A DNA stretch of 64,000 nt from Hermatobates lingyangjiaoensis (Eukaryota > Arthropoda > Insecta > Hemiptera > Hermatobatidae), in assembly GCA_026182355.1 (NCBI GenBank), contig JAPFBL010000166.1, positions 1,054,001 to 1,118,000 of the forward strand, written 5' to 3'. Position numbers and translations under genes: made by a program. The notes beneath the pieces are model-generated. The model was not told where the DNA came from, did not search any database, and was given only the letters and a program-made list of their open reading frames with translations. Positions within the stretch are counted from its first letter, which is position 1. Every line of letters starts with the position of its first letter. Shown in pieces: positions 49,497 to 60,519 of the stretch.

Positions 49497-49690
49497 AACA
49501 ATCAATGATCAAACCACAATAAGAAATGGGAAAACAAGACTAAGATCTTTCAACCGTAACAAGCGGTCTTCGTCAGAGTCAAAAACCCAACTGAGTTTTT
49601 GTTAGGTTTTTGACTCTGACAAAAACCGCTTGTTACGGTTGAAAGATCTTAGTCTTGTTTTCCCATTTCTTATTGTGGTTTCATCATTTA
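49497..49690. mobile_element. Inverted pair of family A terminal repeats
   Basis: An antisense copy (49503-49590) and a sense copy (49600-49690) are joined through a short spacer around the word CAACTGAGTTTTTGTTAGG. Left outer flank CAATGATCAAACCACAATAA is the inverse of the right flank TTATTGTGGTTTCATCATT. There is no coding sequence between them. Confidence 0.85.
49538..49580 (-). ncRNA. Hammerhead ribozyme, family A, intact core
   Basis: Identical over its 43 bases to the minus-strand copy at 29671-29713: GACT, CTGACGA, stem II GACCG/CGGTT, GAAA, AGATCT, T, AGTC. Its facing partner at 49612-49654 reads CTGACAA, so the invariant G of CUGANGA is lost there, although stems I, II and III remain. 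Confidence 0.7.
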
Positions 49691-49694
49691 TATA

Positions 49695-50315
49695 TATTAT
49701 TCAGATAATGCACGGTGGCAATATAATAAACATGATCGGTCATCAGAGTTTTATAAGTATATAGATACATAGATTATGTTATTATTTTAAGATATTATTC
49801 TAATATTTGTTTTGTTTTTATTAAATGCATTCAATTTTCGATACTGTCTAATTCATGAACATGTTTATTTATATTAGTCATAGCTTGACTCGTTTGAATT
49901 ATTTAAGTAATCCTTCAAGTGTTTCTTAAACCGTTGTGTTGTTGCTTTAATCTTTACGAATACATTTGAGATTACTTCAATAATTCATTGAAGTCAGGCT
50001 ATTTATGAATATTGTTACTACCACTGAGTTTAGTAAGATTTATATTAGAAAGGTAACAGACCGTCATACCTAGTATAATGCTGTTGGAATTGTTTGACCG
50101 TTTTCGGGCATTACCCATCTTCGAAACGAACTGATCTCTGGAGTCGTTGTCATGCCTTTATATAATCTATAAATATAAATATAAATTTCCCACTGCTGTC
50201 GACAATAATTTTGGATATTGTTACGTTATTTTAAAAAAAGTTAGTTAATATTATTTAGTCTGATTTTTTTTTATTATTTTATCATTAAAATGCAATACAT
50301 TTAATAAAAACAGGA
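49695..50315. other. No gene seen; one degraded hammerhead-like word
   Basis: At 50090-50145 (minus) TCGAAGA, one base, GGG, a loop, CCC and GAAAACGGTC resemble the hammerhead layout with a damaged first box. The rest is AT-rich. Confidence 0.4.
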
Positions 50316-51945
50316 CAAAAAATCTGGAGTGGCCTACACTCTACTTTACTATAAGTAACTCAATGTCAAATTTCATGAGTATATAAAACATAACGTATCA
50401 TTTAAGCACAACATAAAATCTAAATGGGATATAATTATTAGTATTGGATTCGTGAGTTAGTACAGATAGTGATTGAAGGACATATCAATTTATAAGCTTA
50501 TTTTTGTACATCACAAATAATTTATTATTTGCAAATAATTTCATTAGTACAACTACAGCAGTAATAACATTTTTGAAAAACCAATGTGAACATTTCTTGA
50601 AACGAAATATTATCCTACAAGAGAACATGGCTATTGTTCAAATAGCCAGTAGATTTCTTACATCATTTACTTGACATCCTTCTACATTGAATATTAATGT
50701 AAAATTTTCAAATTTGAAACAGTAAAATACCATTTTCTTCTCTGAAAAACATCTTAAACAGCGAAGAAAATGTTGTTTTAAGGTGATTTGTTAATTAAAG
50801 ATGTACGATAATTACAGTTATTAATCTCTAAACGAAAGATTTATATTTTGAATTATCTTTTACATTTTTGGTTTTTAACAGAATTATTATACTGGGAATT
50901 TTATGGCTTCTTAGTATTTAATAAGATCATTTTCCTTCCCCTTTGTCAAATAACATATATACGAATTTTTTTTTTATTGAGTGTTATCATTTACCTGCAC
51001 AATATTATTCCTCTTACATCTCATATAAGTCAATAATATATTTTCATTTTTCCATTAGAAACATCAATTTTATCTCAGTGGATTCGCTCAAAAAATTTCT
51101 AAGTCAATGTAAACAATGTAAAAAAATACAAAAAATTCGACAAGTATAGCAGGTGATCTCTTAGTCTAGGATAAACAAAGAGTTTTTATATCGTTATTGC
51201 TCTTTCCCGTCATTGAAACTTCATGATTTTTTTTTTGTGAATTGCTAATTTTTGGTTCCATTTTTGGTCAAATTTTCATTATTTTTTAACGAGCCGTTTA
51301 GCGTCAAAAAAACATTTTCTGAAAACACAAATCGTACTGTAACGCCCCTTTAGCGAATGTAATTTTGGAAAAAAATATCTCAACTCATTCTCCACATAAT
51401 GTTTTATTTTTAGGCATACTTTCATTTTGATCCATCAAACAGTATGGCTTGTATTGCTCTCACAAGGTTTGAGATTGCATTATAAGTCAAAATTTTTACA
51501 TTTTATTGAAAAATAAATATTTCCTGTTGTTTTAAAATTCTGAATATATTTTTCGTTTGTTGCATTTAAAACCTTAAAGATAATGTCAAAATTTCAAAAC
51601 TGTAGGGTTATCAGTTTAGGAGAAATAAATGTTTTAAAAAAAACGGTTTTTGGCAAAAAAAGTGACTTTCCATCATGCATAATTCTTCCCAAACAATAGG
51701 GATCTTCGTCTTTATAAGGCCCATTTTTGTGTAAAATATCAACTTGATCCATCAAAGATTCTGGACCGTAGCGTGGTAACAAGCAATGCTAACACACTCA
51801 CCCACCCACCCACCCACACACACACAGACATCATCGTAAAAACGTCATAAAACGACTTCTGGGACCTCAAAACATGTAATTCCGTTAAAATCTCGAGATC
51901 GAATTTTTTCACGATCACTATACTTTACTTATAGTAAAGTAAAAA
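50316..51945 (+). mobile_element. Unnamed 1.63-kb element X, copy 1
   Basis: Its whole length reappears in inverse orientation at 56926-58558, diverged by a few percent by eye. The ends carry short inverted repeats around TACTTTACTATAAGTAA (about 50332-50348 and 51924-51940). A CCCA/CA microsatellite lies at 51798-51830. Most of it is non-coding. A short minus frame (51594-51782; LPRYGPESLMDQVDILHKNG at its start) is largely kept in copy 2. I recognise no transposase. It may be a non-autonomous DNA transposon or another kind of repeat. Confidence 0.8.
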
Positions 51946-51949
51946 GTCA

Positions 51950-54120
51950 AAGATTAAAATAGAGGAACTTTAAATATATGAACATAAAAACACATATAAT
52001 TTAACAAAAGAACAGATTATCAATCTGATATACTAATTAAACCAGAAGAATTGAAAATTTGACTGAACAGACTTGACAATGACGATTTAATTTGTAAAAT
52101 AATAAAATTAGATAATAACTAGAGCAAAACTAACAGTGATAGAAACTTTAGGTATATATTGTCACTACTTGTGTGATACATTAGTGTCAATTAGAGATGT
52201 ACAGCTTGCTAAACTGATCGGCTGTTTAACAAATAGATTTAGGAGAAATGACAATTTTTTATAATAATAATGCGATATTAGCGTTTAACTAGGGGTAAAC
52301 TTTCAGTGGTTGGTTTTATCGACAGTATCTAACTTTAGATAAAAATCGAATAGAGATATAAATAGAGGGAAGTAAAGTCCAAATGAGAAGCATGGACAAA
52401 ATAAATGGCTTTGTGACTTGTGTTAAAGGGAACAGGAAGTTTTATGTTATAGAAGCAGAGATAGCCCAGGCTCTCATAACTCTGTTCAGATCTAATCAGA
52501 TTTCTCTAAACCTACATTATTCGCTGCACAAAATATCAATCCAAATATTAAGATAAGCAAAAATCTCAAGTGGTCTTTGCTTAATATTATTATTAGTAAA
52601 CGTATTATGCAAATAATTGATGATTATTTAAATTAATGAATTGATTACATAAAGTTTGTATTATACAATCACTATATGAGACACGGTTAAAATCCCTGAA
52701 TTCATTCATTGCCTGGAGAAACGATTAAAATTTATATCACCCTAATCACCGATATTTCCTATTGTGTAATTTACCGTGATTTAAATTTAATGATTATATT
52801 CAAGTGATTATCACTTTATTAATTGCAGTTCTATGCATCATATTTGCTTCTAAAATGTTCGAATCTATACATTTTATATCCAGCTAAATTCATTTCCTCT
52901 ATCTCATATCGTAATTAATGCATAGAAAACTTTATTTCTTATTTTATCGACAAGTAAAATCATTGAGTATTTACTTGTCGAATTTAACTAAGACTTACGA
53001 ATGCGTGAGTTGGAGCATGTAAATAAACTTTTGAAAAACAACAGAGTGTTTCAATTTTATAACCATCTACTTTGACTTATTTCATTGTAATCCCTGATAC
53101 TTAAATTTATTATTTATGATGAATTTAAATTCGGTTGAATTAATTTAATTGTTATTAATATTTAAATAAGAAAACTGGTATTATTTAATTAAATAGTTAA
53201 TTATATAGTCATATAGATTTTATAAATACAAACAATCTAGAGTACGGGTAAAGGCACCCCTCGTCTGTTGTCGAAAACAACATTTCTAATTACACCACTT
53301 GAGCGTCTAGTCTGTGATGTACGGTCGTCATAAAAACTTAAATCGACCCGTATTTATGTCAAGGAAAAGAGAATATTTCTTGAAATAACTTTATTTGCAT
53401 TCATCACTGCAGGGATGTATTACTGTGAATATTTTTGGAACATGAAAAATGTTATGTCGTTCATATCAAATGAAAAAACCTTTTGATATACAATAGACTT
53501 ATGTTATATGGAAAGTAAATTGCGAAGAGCAAATGGTCAGAGGTTGGAATGGTACTTACACTGAATAAAATATGGTTGTTGAATGAATTTGGCAGTTGAG
53601 TGAGCAGGTAATGGGTAGATGGAAAGAGGTAGAGTTGTGTGTGACAATGGGCCACCGGTCACGCGACCTGCCCGCCAGCTAGTCCATTACATCGCACTGG
53701 CCGCAATGTGTGCAGTGACAGGCGTATTCGCTCACCATAACAAATCTCATTTCGAACAAGGAGTTCTCAACTCTACCATTAAAAAGAATTAATGTTGTAA
53801 GGTTAAAGAACATCAGAGTATTTCCAGGGTCCAGAAATTATGTATTGGACCTGTATAGATACTTAACTGCTTGATTAACTTATATTGTAAGTATTCACAC
53901 CAGTAGATGGGGAAATTGAGGTTATGGCCAACCAGCCGTTTTTGCCATCCGCAACTTTTTTTGGACTACGGAAACAACCAAGGGTTAATTGAGTTGAACC
54001 CAAATGTCTGTGGCAAAGGAAATGAACCATTGCAGAAATGAATATGAAACCTGAGGAAGAGTTTCCAAATTCGTTACGACAGCAGTACCACTAACCGACC
54101 ACCCTCTATCTTCATTGTTC
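51950..54120. other. No gene seen
   Basis: AT-rich. GC-richer patches at 53640-53760 and 53920-54110 look like old repeat sequence; the second leads into the LINE relic. The minus frame at 53461-53655 has no domain. Confidence 0.45.
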
Positions 54121-54420
54121 AACAGGCTGTCCCTCACCTAACTCAAGTTACATATCTTGCTATTATTTTAGACTCCAGATGAAGTTCGAACAACAAATTT
54201 ACAGCAAATCTAACCTAGGAATTCATCTGAGATGTAATATTTACTCCATTCTCAATTTCAAGAGTACTGCACTGCTATAAGTACTGTAAGAGTACTTCTG
54301 TCTATAAGGTTGTTTGTTCAACTATGACTCTTGGATGTTCAGTATGGCTCAATCCTGCAAATAGGAACAAAACCTGTATCCCATTGCCAACCATCTTATA
54401 GCGAAATATCCTTTATAAAT
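54120..54420 (+). pseudogene. LINE reverse transcriptase fragment (post-palm region)
   Basis: From 54141 the plus strand reads TQVTYLAIILDSR, the VxYLGxxLD block that follows the palm in Jockey/CR1-type LINE RTs. After several stops, from 54300 it reads VYKVVCSTMTLGCSVWLNPANRNK, matching the LYKxxxxxxLxYGxxVW block further along. Stops and at least one frame change show it is dead. The catalytic YADD is not present here; a YAD box of a similar element lies at 60432-60443. Confidence 0.7.
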
Positions 54421-54534
54421 CACAAATGTGGATATTCATTTGCGACTGTTGTTTATAAATATTCTCACTGTTGTTTATAGACAAGTTGATTCCACTACAT
54501 CACCTAACTTACCACCAGAGACACAACTTACTAT

Positions 54535-54622
54535 CCTTGTATAGTATCCTTGTATACTATCCTTGTATAGTATCCTTTTATACTATCCTTGTATAGTATC
54601 CTTGTATACTATCCTTGTACAG
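54535..54622. repeat. 13-bp minisatellite with alternating palindromic units
   Basis: Units TGTATAGTATCCT and TGTATACTATCCT alternate for about six to seven copies, so neighbouring units present TATAGTA and TATACTA, which are near-complements. Confidence 0.85.
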
Positions 54623-55000
54623 GTCCTTACACAAAGACTCCTTGTCCTTTCACTTTAACCTAATTCCCTATCCTCCATTTTGATCTTCCTTCACATCTTT
54701 CTTTTATTAACACAGACTATTTTGTAAATCTGGAACTGCAATACAGTATAATCATAAAAACGATTCCTTCACAGACAGACTAATATACTAATTGAACTTC
54801 TTAGTGACCTCCCCACAAATAGTCCCAACCAACGACCATTTGATGAATTAAAAAATCAAGATTCACAATAAACTTTTATAAAACATATAATAAAATAAAA
54901 AAGAAGTAAGATAAAAGAAATTATAAGAGTATGAGATAAAAACAGAAACCGCAATAAAAAAAATAACAATATAAACCGAATTAAAATATATATATATATA

Positions 55001-55097
55001 TAACGTCCAAAACTAAATAAGAAAGTAATTATTGTTATTTAATTATTAATTATTATTATTATAATTATTATATTTTCTAATTTTATTTTGGACGTTA
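55001..55097. mobile_element. About 100-bp hairpin, MITE-like
   Basis: Starts TAACGTCCAAAACTAAATAA and ends with its near-complement (TTTATTTTGGACGTTA). The arms are about 28 bp with a (TTA)n-rich centre. The left side abuts a TA tract. It resembles a short miniature inverted-repeat element. Confidence 0.65.
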
Positions 55098-55171
55098 AAT
55101 ATGTAATAAAAAAAATTCCAAAAAAACTAACAGTTCAAATTCAAGCCAGGTTTGGAAAGTATATATATATA

Positions 55172-55640
55172 GGTCCTGAGGCAGATAATGCGACTAATTC
55201 GAAAGTCACTCTGAGAGCTTCATAAGAAGAACACTTATCAGTCTTCTGGGTGGTAGATCTGCTCCTGGGCTTAACCTCAATCTTAACCTGTTCCTTTAAT
55301 TTATTTTAGTCTTTTTTACTTACTTCGTTTCATTTTTTATTTATTATTTTTAGTTCTATTTTTTACAAGTTGTTAATAGTTTTTAATTTTATTTTTATTT
55401 AATTTTTTTCATCTATTTATCTTTATTTGGCTTTTATTTCTTTATCTTCTTTGTCTCCTCTTCCTCCAAAAGTTGGTTACACTGTTTCAGTGCTTATATT
55501 TGAACCCAAGCCAGTGTATATCAGCCTTTGCAGCGATTTGCATCTATATTCCTGTTGAAGAGGCCATCGAAATATAGTAGTGAGTTTCAGTGATTTCATT
55601 TCTGTGTGTTCTTTTGAACATTCTGGCTGATATATATATT
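55172..55640 (+). mobile_element. Repeat family I, copy 2
   Basis: Same order of words as 29105-29588, same strand: CTGAGGCAGATAATG, CACTCTGAGAGCTTCA, GTCTTCTGGG, T-rich middle, CCATCGAAATATAGTAGTGA, GTTTCAGTGATTTCATTTC. The end shows CTGTTGAAGAGGCCATCGAAA, again near the hammerhead layout but with a damaged first box. Confidence 0.7.
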
Positions 55641-55644
55641 AATA

Positions 55645-56800
55645 TAAAGCTAGCTATCCACAAAGGGCAACAAACGTTTCAGAGTAAACTATAGGCATAT
55701 ATTAAATAGAAAAACACATATGCAGTGGCACAGTGAATAGAAAAAGTTCACTGTACACTGGTACAATGTTGTTGGAAAGATAACTGTGTTTTTCTATCTA
55801 CTGTGAGCCTAGAGTGTACTCTAAAACGTACACCAGATGAACTTTGTAATTGAAGAGTACTTTATCCATTTTCAAAATGAGTTGATTAAAAGCAAAATTG
55901 TTGTTAACTGCTTTCGGCATATTCTTCATGTTAGATTCATGAAATTCGCCTGGCCAGGTGTAACCTGTAACACATTAACGCCTTGGGAAGGTAACGTATT
56001 GGTTGGCACACTGTATAACATATAGTCCCTTTACATAGCGTTTAACTAATCACATTAAAAGCGCTTTCAAATTAATTTGCCAAGTTTGCATACTTCATTA
56101 TTCGTGAATTATCTGACTGCCTGAGGAAATTTCACCAACAGCTTACTAGCTTCATGAATCTCCTTTCACGAAAACTTCTTCATCATTTATCATTTAATAA
56201 AGCATTCATAAAATACACTTATTTTTACATTTACTTTTTATTGGATTACTATCGGCCTATTCCAGCTTAGTAAAAAATAACTAACTGAACATCTTTTTTT
56301 GTGTTTATTTAAAATACTAGATTACGTGTTTTACCATTTCTGTATTGTTTAGTGTTTTGTGCTAAATTTTTAATGATTTAGAATTTTATAAAATTAAACT
56401 ACCAAGTAAACATGGAAATAATTCATAGCATCAGCAAAAGGTTATATATGAATTTATTGTCCGCAAAAAAAAAATTGATTTCACTGTTCTTAATTTCATC
56501 AATGAAATGTAAAATAATTATTGAAACTTTATCGGTGATCTAAAAGTGACTAAGATTAAAAAGAATAGCTCTTGACATTCACTGGCCGGTGACTGTCAAA
56601 ATGGAAACTACATAGTCAACACTAGTACTATACTGGTACAGTTTTTAAGAGTTCGATGATGTCACGATAAAAAAATGAAACATAAGTTTAGTAACCGAAA
56701 ATGTACTATATGATATTTCCTAATACCATTTGTTTTTAACATATTAGTATTACTATTTTCTGTAATTTTTTTCGTAAATTTTATAAAGATTCAGAGAGCG
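55645..56800. other. No gene seen
   Basis: AT-rich spacer. The plus frame at 55837-56025 has no domain. Confidence 0.45.
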
Positions 56801-56802
56801 AG

Positions 56803-56852
56803 CGAACGATAGAGAGAGAGAGAGAGAGCGAGTGAGAGAGAAAGAGTGAGAG
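56803..56852 (+). repeat. GA microsatellite
   Basis: (GA)n with GC and GT interruptions, about 75 bp before element X copy 2. Confidence 0.9.
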
Positions 56853-56925
56853 TTGGATCATCATGACGTAAATAATGATAGAAACTTCGTTTATTAGTAG
56901 CTTACAAATACTGAAAATACAAACT

Positions 56926-58558
56926 TTTTTTTACTTTACTATAAGTAAAGTATAGTGATCGTGAAAAAATTCGATTTCGAGATTTTGACGGAATTACATG
57001 TTTTGAGGTCCCAGAAGTCGTTTTATGAAGTTTTTACGATGATGTCTGTGTGTGTGTGTGTGGGTGGGTGGGTGCGTGTGTTAGCATTGCTTGTTACCAC
57101 GCTACGGTCCAGAATCTTTGATGGATCAAGTTGATATTTTACACAAAAATGGGCCCCATTTAGACGAAGATCCCTATTGTTTGGGAAGAATTATGCATGA
57201 TGGGAAAGTCACTTTTTTTGCCAAAGACCGTTTTTTTTTTAAACATTTATTTCTCCTAAACTACTAACCCTAGAGTTTTGAGATTTTGACATTATCTTTG
57301 AGGTTACAAATGGAACAAACGAAAAATATATTCAAAATTTTATATCAACAGGAAATATTTTTTTTTCAATAAAATGTACAAATTTTGACTTATAAATCAA
57401 TCTCAAACCTTGTGAGAGCGATACAAGCCATACTGTTTGACGGACAAGAATGAAACTATGCCTATAAATAGAACATTATATGGACAATGAGTTGAGATAT
57501 TTTTTTCTAAAATTACATCCGCTAAAGGGGCGTTAGAGTACGATTTGTGTTTTCAGAAAATGTTATTTTGACGCTAAACGGCTTGTAAAAAAATTATGAA
57601 AATTTGACCAAAAATGGAACAAAAAATTAGCAATTCATAAAAAAAAATTCATGAAGTTTCAATTACGGAAAAGAGCAATAACGATATAAAAACTCTTTGT
57701 TTATCCTAGACTAAGAGATCACCTGCTATACTTGTCGAATTTTTTGTATTTTTTTACATTGTTTACATTGACTTAGAAATTTTTTGAGCGAATCCACTGA
57801 GATAGAATTGATGTTTCTAATGGAAAAATGAAAATATATTATTGACTTATAAGAGATGTAAGAGGAATAATATTGTGCAGGTAAATGATAACACTCATTA
57901 AAAAAAAAATCGTATATATGTTATTTGACAAAGGGGAAGGAAAATGATCTTATTAAATACTAAGAAGCCATAAAATTCCCAGTATAGTAATTCTGTTAAA
58001 AACCAAAAATGTAAAAGATAATTCCAAATATAAATCTTTCGTTTAGAGATTAATAACTGTAATTATCGTACATCTTTAATTAACAAATCACCTTAAAACA
58101 ACATTTTCTTCGCTGTTTAAGATGTTTTTCAGAGAAAAAAAGGGTGTTTTACTGTTTCAAATTTGAAAATTTTACATTAATATTCAATGTAGAAGGATGT
58201 TAAGTAAACGATGTAAGAAATCTACTGGCTATTTGAACAATAGCCATGTTCTCTTGTAGGATAATATTTCGTTTCAAGAAATGTTCACATTGGTTTTTCA
58301 AAAATGATATTACTGCTGTAGTAGAACTAATGAAATTATTTGCAAATAATAAATTATTTGTGATGTACAAAAATTAGCTTGTAAATTGATATGTCCTTCA
58401 ATCACTATCTGTACTACCTCACGAATGCAATGCTAATAATTATATCCCATTTAGATATTTATGTTATGCTTAAATGATACGTTATGTTTTATATACTCAA
58501 GAAATTTGACATTGAGTTACTTATAGTAAAGTAGAGTGTAGGCCACTCCAGATTTTTT
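56926..58558 (-). mobile_element. Unnamed 1.63-kb element X, copy 2
   Basis: Inverse of 50316-51945 along its full length. The shared block runs from TTTTTACTTTACTATAAGTA at one end to GTGTAGGCCACTCCAGATTT at the other, which fixes the boundaries to within a few bases. The microsatellite here is (TG)n(GGTG)n at 57045-57075. The short conserved frame lies on the plus strand at about 57103-57240. No target-site duplication is obvious. Confidence 0.8.
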
Positions 58559-58682
58559 ATATAGAGGGCAGAGTGACTGTCAGCTCTCCGATGCTGATTC
58601 CTCGAGGGAATATTGCATCTCTCATTGATTCTACATTGGTAGTACAAAATTTTTGCGTAACTCACGTATATTTAGAGTAGGG

Positions 58683-58850
58683 GTCTTTAACGAGTGCTTG
58701 ATATCAGACAGACTCGGTACCGACGGTTTAACGTCCTCTCCGTGGGACGACTTGCTCAGATTTATTCACTTCCAACATGAATAAATCGAGAGCCAGAGTG
58801 AATATCGAGTTCATAGGCGATTGCGTTGTCACTGAACTAACATGGCCTCC
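58683..58850 (-). mobile_element. tRNA-derived SINE, copy 3
   Basis: Minus strand: head GCCATGTTAGTTCAGTGACA, body GAGGACGTTAAACCGTCGGT, tail ATCAAGCACTCGTTAA, in the same order as copies 1 and 2. The B box has decayed. Confidence 0.75.
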
Positions 58851-58854
58851 GAAA

Positions 58855-60175
58855 TTACTACCTGTTAAAGTGATCGAAAATGGTACAAAATTCAATTTCG
58901 TATAAAAAAACCCTGCGTACGACTTCATGGCACAGCGAGAAATTGTACACTAATAAAACATATATTTTTAAATAATCTGTTTTAGTTAGTTTCAGAACTT
59001 ATATTGTAATAGAGGTAAATCCTTAATCAGAGTTTATAACAAACACAGAGACAGACACTGAATCTTTACTATATTTGAGTTAGTATTTTTTGTAACTTAC
59101 ACGATCAGTTCGTGACTCACAGTCTCCTAATATTTTGAATATACACTTCTTATTTCTTTTACATAGTTTCACAACATGTAGTAGGTACATGTGAACTGGA
59201 AATATAATATCTACCAGTTAAACGCCAAAAAAAAGGTAATAATATGAATGTATGTATTCCTATGTTCAACTTAAATGTAAACTGAATTATTTAATTCACC
59301 CACTGATATACTACTATTTTTATTTAATAATAGCAAATATAAATTTTAACTGATAAATAAATATCCCTTAATAAAAGACTGGTATGTAAGGCATGAATGC
59401 ATGGGATACTTCATCAATCCTGTATTCTGTATTACATGCATGTTGTAATATATCCCTCTATTTATTAAATGTATATTAGTTATTGATTACATTATTATTT
59501 GCAACCCAGTTGTTATATTGTTAAATAACGCCCAATATTTAGGTTGTATCTGTTTTCTACAAAGATTCTTCCAATTTCCGAAATTCGTCTCCTGTCTTCG
59601 TTAAAACTGTAAATCTTGTCACCTATATTACTAGTCGACATGTTTTGAATGAACCATATTCATCTTAAGGACACTAATGAGTATATTAGTGGGTTTGTAA
59701 GTTTATATATACAATGTGAAGTTGTACTGGAATGTTGATGTAGTGGTCGCCCTTAAATCTGGGAGCATTTTGGGGGATTAAGGTATGGTGGTTGAACTCG
59801 CCTTCTACCTGGCTAATCCGGATACAATGAATTGAATTCAAACTAATAGGCGAAATAGGTTGACTGGTTTGTCAAAGGCACCAACTACTTCTACAAGTGG
59901 CAAGCATTCTCAATATTTCTTAACTACCAGTGATCTGGTGGAAGCTGGAACACTTTACATGACTGTGGTCTATATGAGACAATTTGAAAACTATTATTGG
60001 CATACCTTATGTTGGATAAACAAAGTTTTAGATTGCACTAATGAGTATTTTTAGAGGGAGTTTGAGCTTATATTTTGAAATGTATGTTTTGTAATGGGCA
60101 TGAATGAATATATCTTCCATTAATAGTTTCAATCAAGTTCAGATTTAATACAAACATTATAATGGAATGCTGAAG
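58855..60175. other. No gene seen
   Basis: AT-rich. A GC-richer patch at 59725-59840 may be repeat-derived. The plus frame at 59860-60054 shows no domain. Confidence 0.45.
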
Positions 60176-60199
60176 ACGAAAACCAAAATCATTTTAATG

Positions 60200-60515
60200 A
60201 AAGTAATGTATTTTCCAGTTCAAAGCAATGAGTTCCAGTTTGAATTAAACGACAAAAAAGATCCCGAAAAGGTTATAAAACCACCGAATGCCATTTGACA
60301 GACAGAAGAGCACTTTACTGCACCGTAGAAATGGTCTTTAATATTCATAGAAGTGTTGCACGGGGGTCTGGATGGGCTCCTGTCTGCTCAATATTTATGT
60401 TACTGACAGTGCCGAGTTTGAACAATGCTCATATGCGGATTGATTCCTTGCTGTATGCCTATCAAACATGGAATTAGCCATTCTCAAATTTCTGTTGACA
60501 GTCAAATCAAATAAG
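60200..60515 (+). pseudogene. LINE reverse transcriptase fragment with YAD box
   Basis: From about 60210 one frame reads FQVQSNEFQFELNDKKD, like the FxVxVNG block before the palm. At 60351-60393 RSVARGSGWAPVCS matches the GVPQGSVLxPLLF block. After a frame shift NIYVTDSAEFEQCSYAD follows, with TAT GCG GAT at 60432-60440 and then TGA where the second Asp of YADD is expected. It is a Jockey/CR1-like non-LTR RT relic with at least two lesions. Its open frame 60295-60477 is this fragment, not a separate gene. Confidence 0.75.
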
Positions 60516-60519
60516 TTAA

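Noticed and set aside
50090..50145. Hammerhead on the minus strand
   Set aside because: The first box reads TCGAAGA, the stem is only GGG/CCC, and stem I was not found. Kept only as a remark in the spacer entry.
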